Below are positions 63,122 through 64,000 of a DNA stretch of 64,000 bases, piece after piece. The stretch is from positions 1 through 64,000 of the forward strand of contig JAVVDW010000002.1 of NCBI GenBank assembly GCA_032251335.1, in the 5' to 3' direction. The notes beneath the pieces are model-generated. The model made no database searches and had not been told where the DNA came from. It saw only the letters and a list, made by a program, of their open reading frames with translations. Both the position numbers and the translations under genes were made by a program. Source of the DNA: UM-FILTER-40-17 sp032251335 (GTDB lineage: Bacteria; Bacteroidota; Bacteroidia; Flavobacteriales; Flavobacteriaceae). Each line of letters starts with the position of its first letter. Within the stretch, counting starts at the first letter, position 1.

Positions 63122-64000
63122 ATGCTAATAGACAATCACAATAGAAAGATAAACTACCTGCGCTTGGCCGTTACTGACCGCTGCAACCTTCGATGCAACT
63201 ACTGCATGCCGGAAGCGGGCATTAATTTTGCGGAAAACAACAAATTGCTATCCATTGAAGAGCTCATCACGGTCAGCGAAAATTTGGTCGAACTCGGCAT
63301 CGATAAAATCCGTATCACAGGCGGTGAACCTTTTGTCAGAAAAGATTTGATGGTTTTGATGCGAAAACTTGCCAAAATAAAAGCATTAAAAGACATATCT
63401 GTGACCACCAATGCCACCCTGATTGGGAATCACATCGACGAATTGAAAGCATTGGGCATCACGAATATAAATTTGAGTTTGGATGCCATTGACAAAGAGA
63501 CTTTTGAAAAAATTACCCGGCGCAGCCAATACGAAATTGTGCACCGCAACCTACTCCGATTGATAGACTTAGATTTCAACATTCGTATCAATTTTGTGGT
63601 ACTTGACGGGCAAAACACCCAAGATATTTTACCGATTTTGGAACTGACCAAACACCACAACGTTTCCGTCCGGTTTTTGGAAGAAATGCCTTTCAACGGG
63701 GGTTCGAGGGCTTTCAATACCATCAAGTGGGACTACAAATACATTTTGGAATACATCAAAACAAAATATGCCGACATCACGCTGATTCCCTCCGAAAAAA
63801 CCTCCACTTCTATCAATTATAAAATTAAAAACCACGTGGGCAGTTTCGGATTGATTCCTTCATTCAGCCGGACTTTTTGCGGGAGCTGCAACCGCTTGCG
63901 CATTTCGGCCACCGGTGATGTAATCACCTGTTTGTACGGCAAACCCGTGGCGAACATACGCGAAGTTTTAAGAGCCCATCAAGCTGAGGGAAACCTCCGG
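63122..64000 (+). CDS. moaA: GTP 3',8-cyclase MoaA (3' end outside window)
   Basis: 293 codons to the window edge, no stop yet. The radical SAM cluster ligands C21, C25 and C28 are in TDRCNLRCNYC, and GGEP follows. The C-terminal second cluster has C253, C256 and C270 (FCGSCNRLR, ITC), the spacing of MoaA. It turns GTP into the cyclic precursor of molybdopterin. It is next to moaE, and a few more residues remain beyond the edge (MoaA is usually about 325-340). Confidence 0.95.
   Translation, partial: MLIDNHNRKINYLRLAVTDRCNLRCNYCMPEAGINFAENNKLLSIEELITVSENLVELGIDKIRITGGEPFVRKDLMVLMRKLAKIKALKDISVTTNATLIGNHIDELKALGITNINLSLDAIDKETFEKITRRSQYEIVHRNLLRLIDLDFNIRINFVVLDGQNTQDILPILELTKHHNVSVRFLEEMPFNGGSRAFNTIKWDYKYILEYIKTKYADITLIPSEKTSTSINYKIKNHVGSFGLIPSFSRTFCGSCNRLRISATGDVITCLYGKPVANIREVLRAHQAEGNLR

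Overview
The window is a chromosomal segment of a member of the Bacteroidota, most likely a Flavobacteriia-like lineage. The evidence is a type IX secretion module at the left end (repeat adhesin with a gliding-type C-terminal domain, PorP/SprF, PorE-like protein), the gene order ftsK-lolA-lptF/G-ribB and tatC-CMD-lptB, TAnnTTTG-type -7 promoter boxes, few Shine-Dalgarno sequences, and lineage-style variants of CarB, RecQ and RibB. That assignment is inference from gene content, not from a database search.

Layout. 1-5.5 kb: surface adhesin plus type IX secretion system-associated genes, closed by a strong terminator. 5.5-11.3 kb: ftsK, lolA, an LptF/LptG permease and ribB, one operon. 11.3-14.3 kb (minus strand): cysM-cysE, an OmpA-type lipoprotein and a lipocalin-like lipoprotein. 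14.4-22 kb: AlkB-like dioxygenase, then minus-strand carB, rpmH, an M20 amidohydrolase, rny, a probable 6S RNA, zapA and a coiled-coil protein. 22.2-34.3 kb: OmpW, a TetR/AhpD-like pair, a membrane acyltransferase, rsmE, tsaD, a very large TamB, CDGSH protein and uvrB. 34.5-40.5 kb: lptB, a carboxymuconolactone decarboxylase, tatC, recQ and nnr. 40.6-45.9 kb: the threonine operon thrA-thrB-thrC, preceded by a 31-residue Thr/Ile-rich leader peptide that was not among the long ORFs.

45.9-64 kb looks more accessory. An AT-rich Mrr-type restriction endonuclease gene lies between two imperfect direct repeats. An AraC regulator is divergent from a carboxylesterase, two duplicated NTF2-like proteins, a flavodoxin-like lipoprotein and an aldo/keto reductase. 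The last 10 kb carries three paralogous molybdopterin-binding oxidoreductase large subunits, each with a twin-arginine signal ending in a lipobox cysteine, two nearly identical [2Fe-2S] small subunits, and then moaD, moaE and moaA (cut by the window end). These genes fit together: Moco made by the Moa proteins would be loaded into the oxidoreductases, which would leave through Tat (tatC is in the window) as lipoproteins.

No tRNA, rRNA, CRISPR array, transposase or phage gene was seen. Several small palindromic repeats occur between genes, some shared between distant sites.
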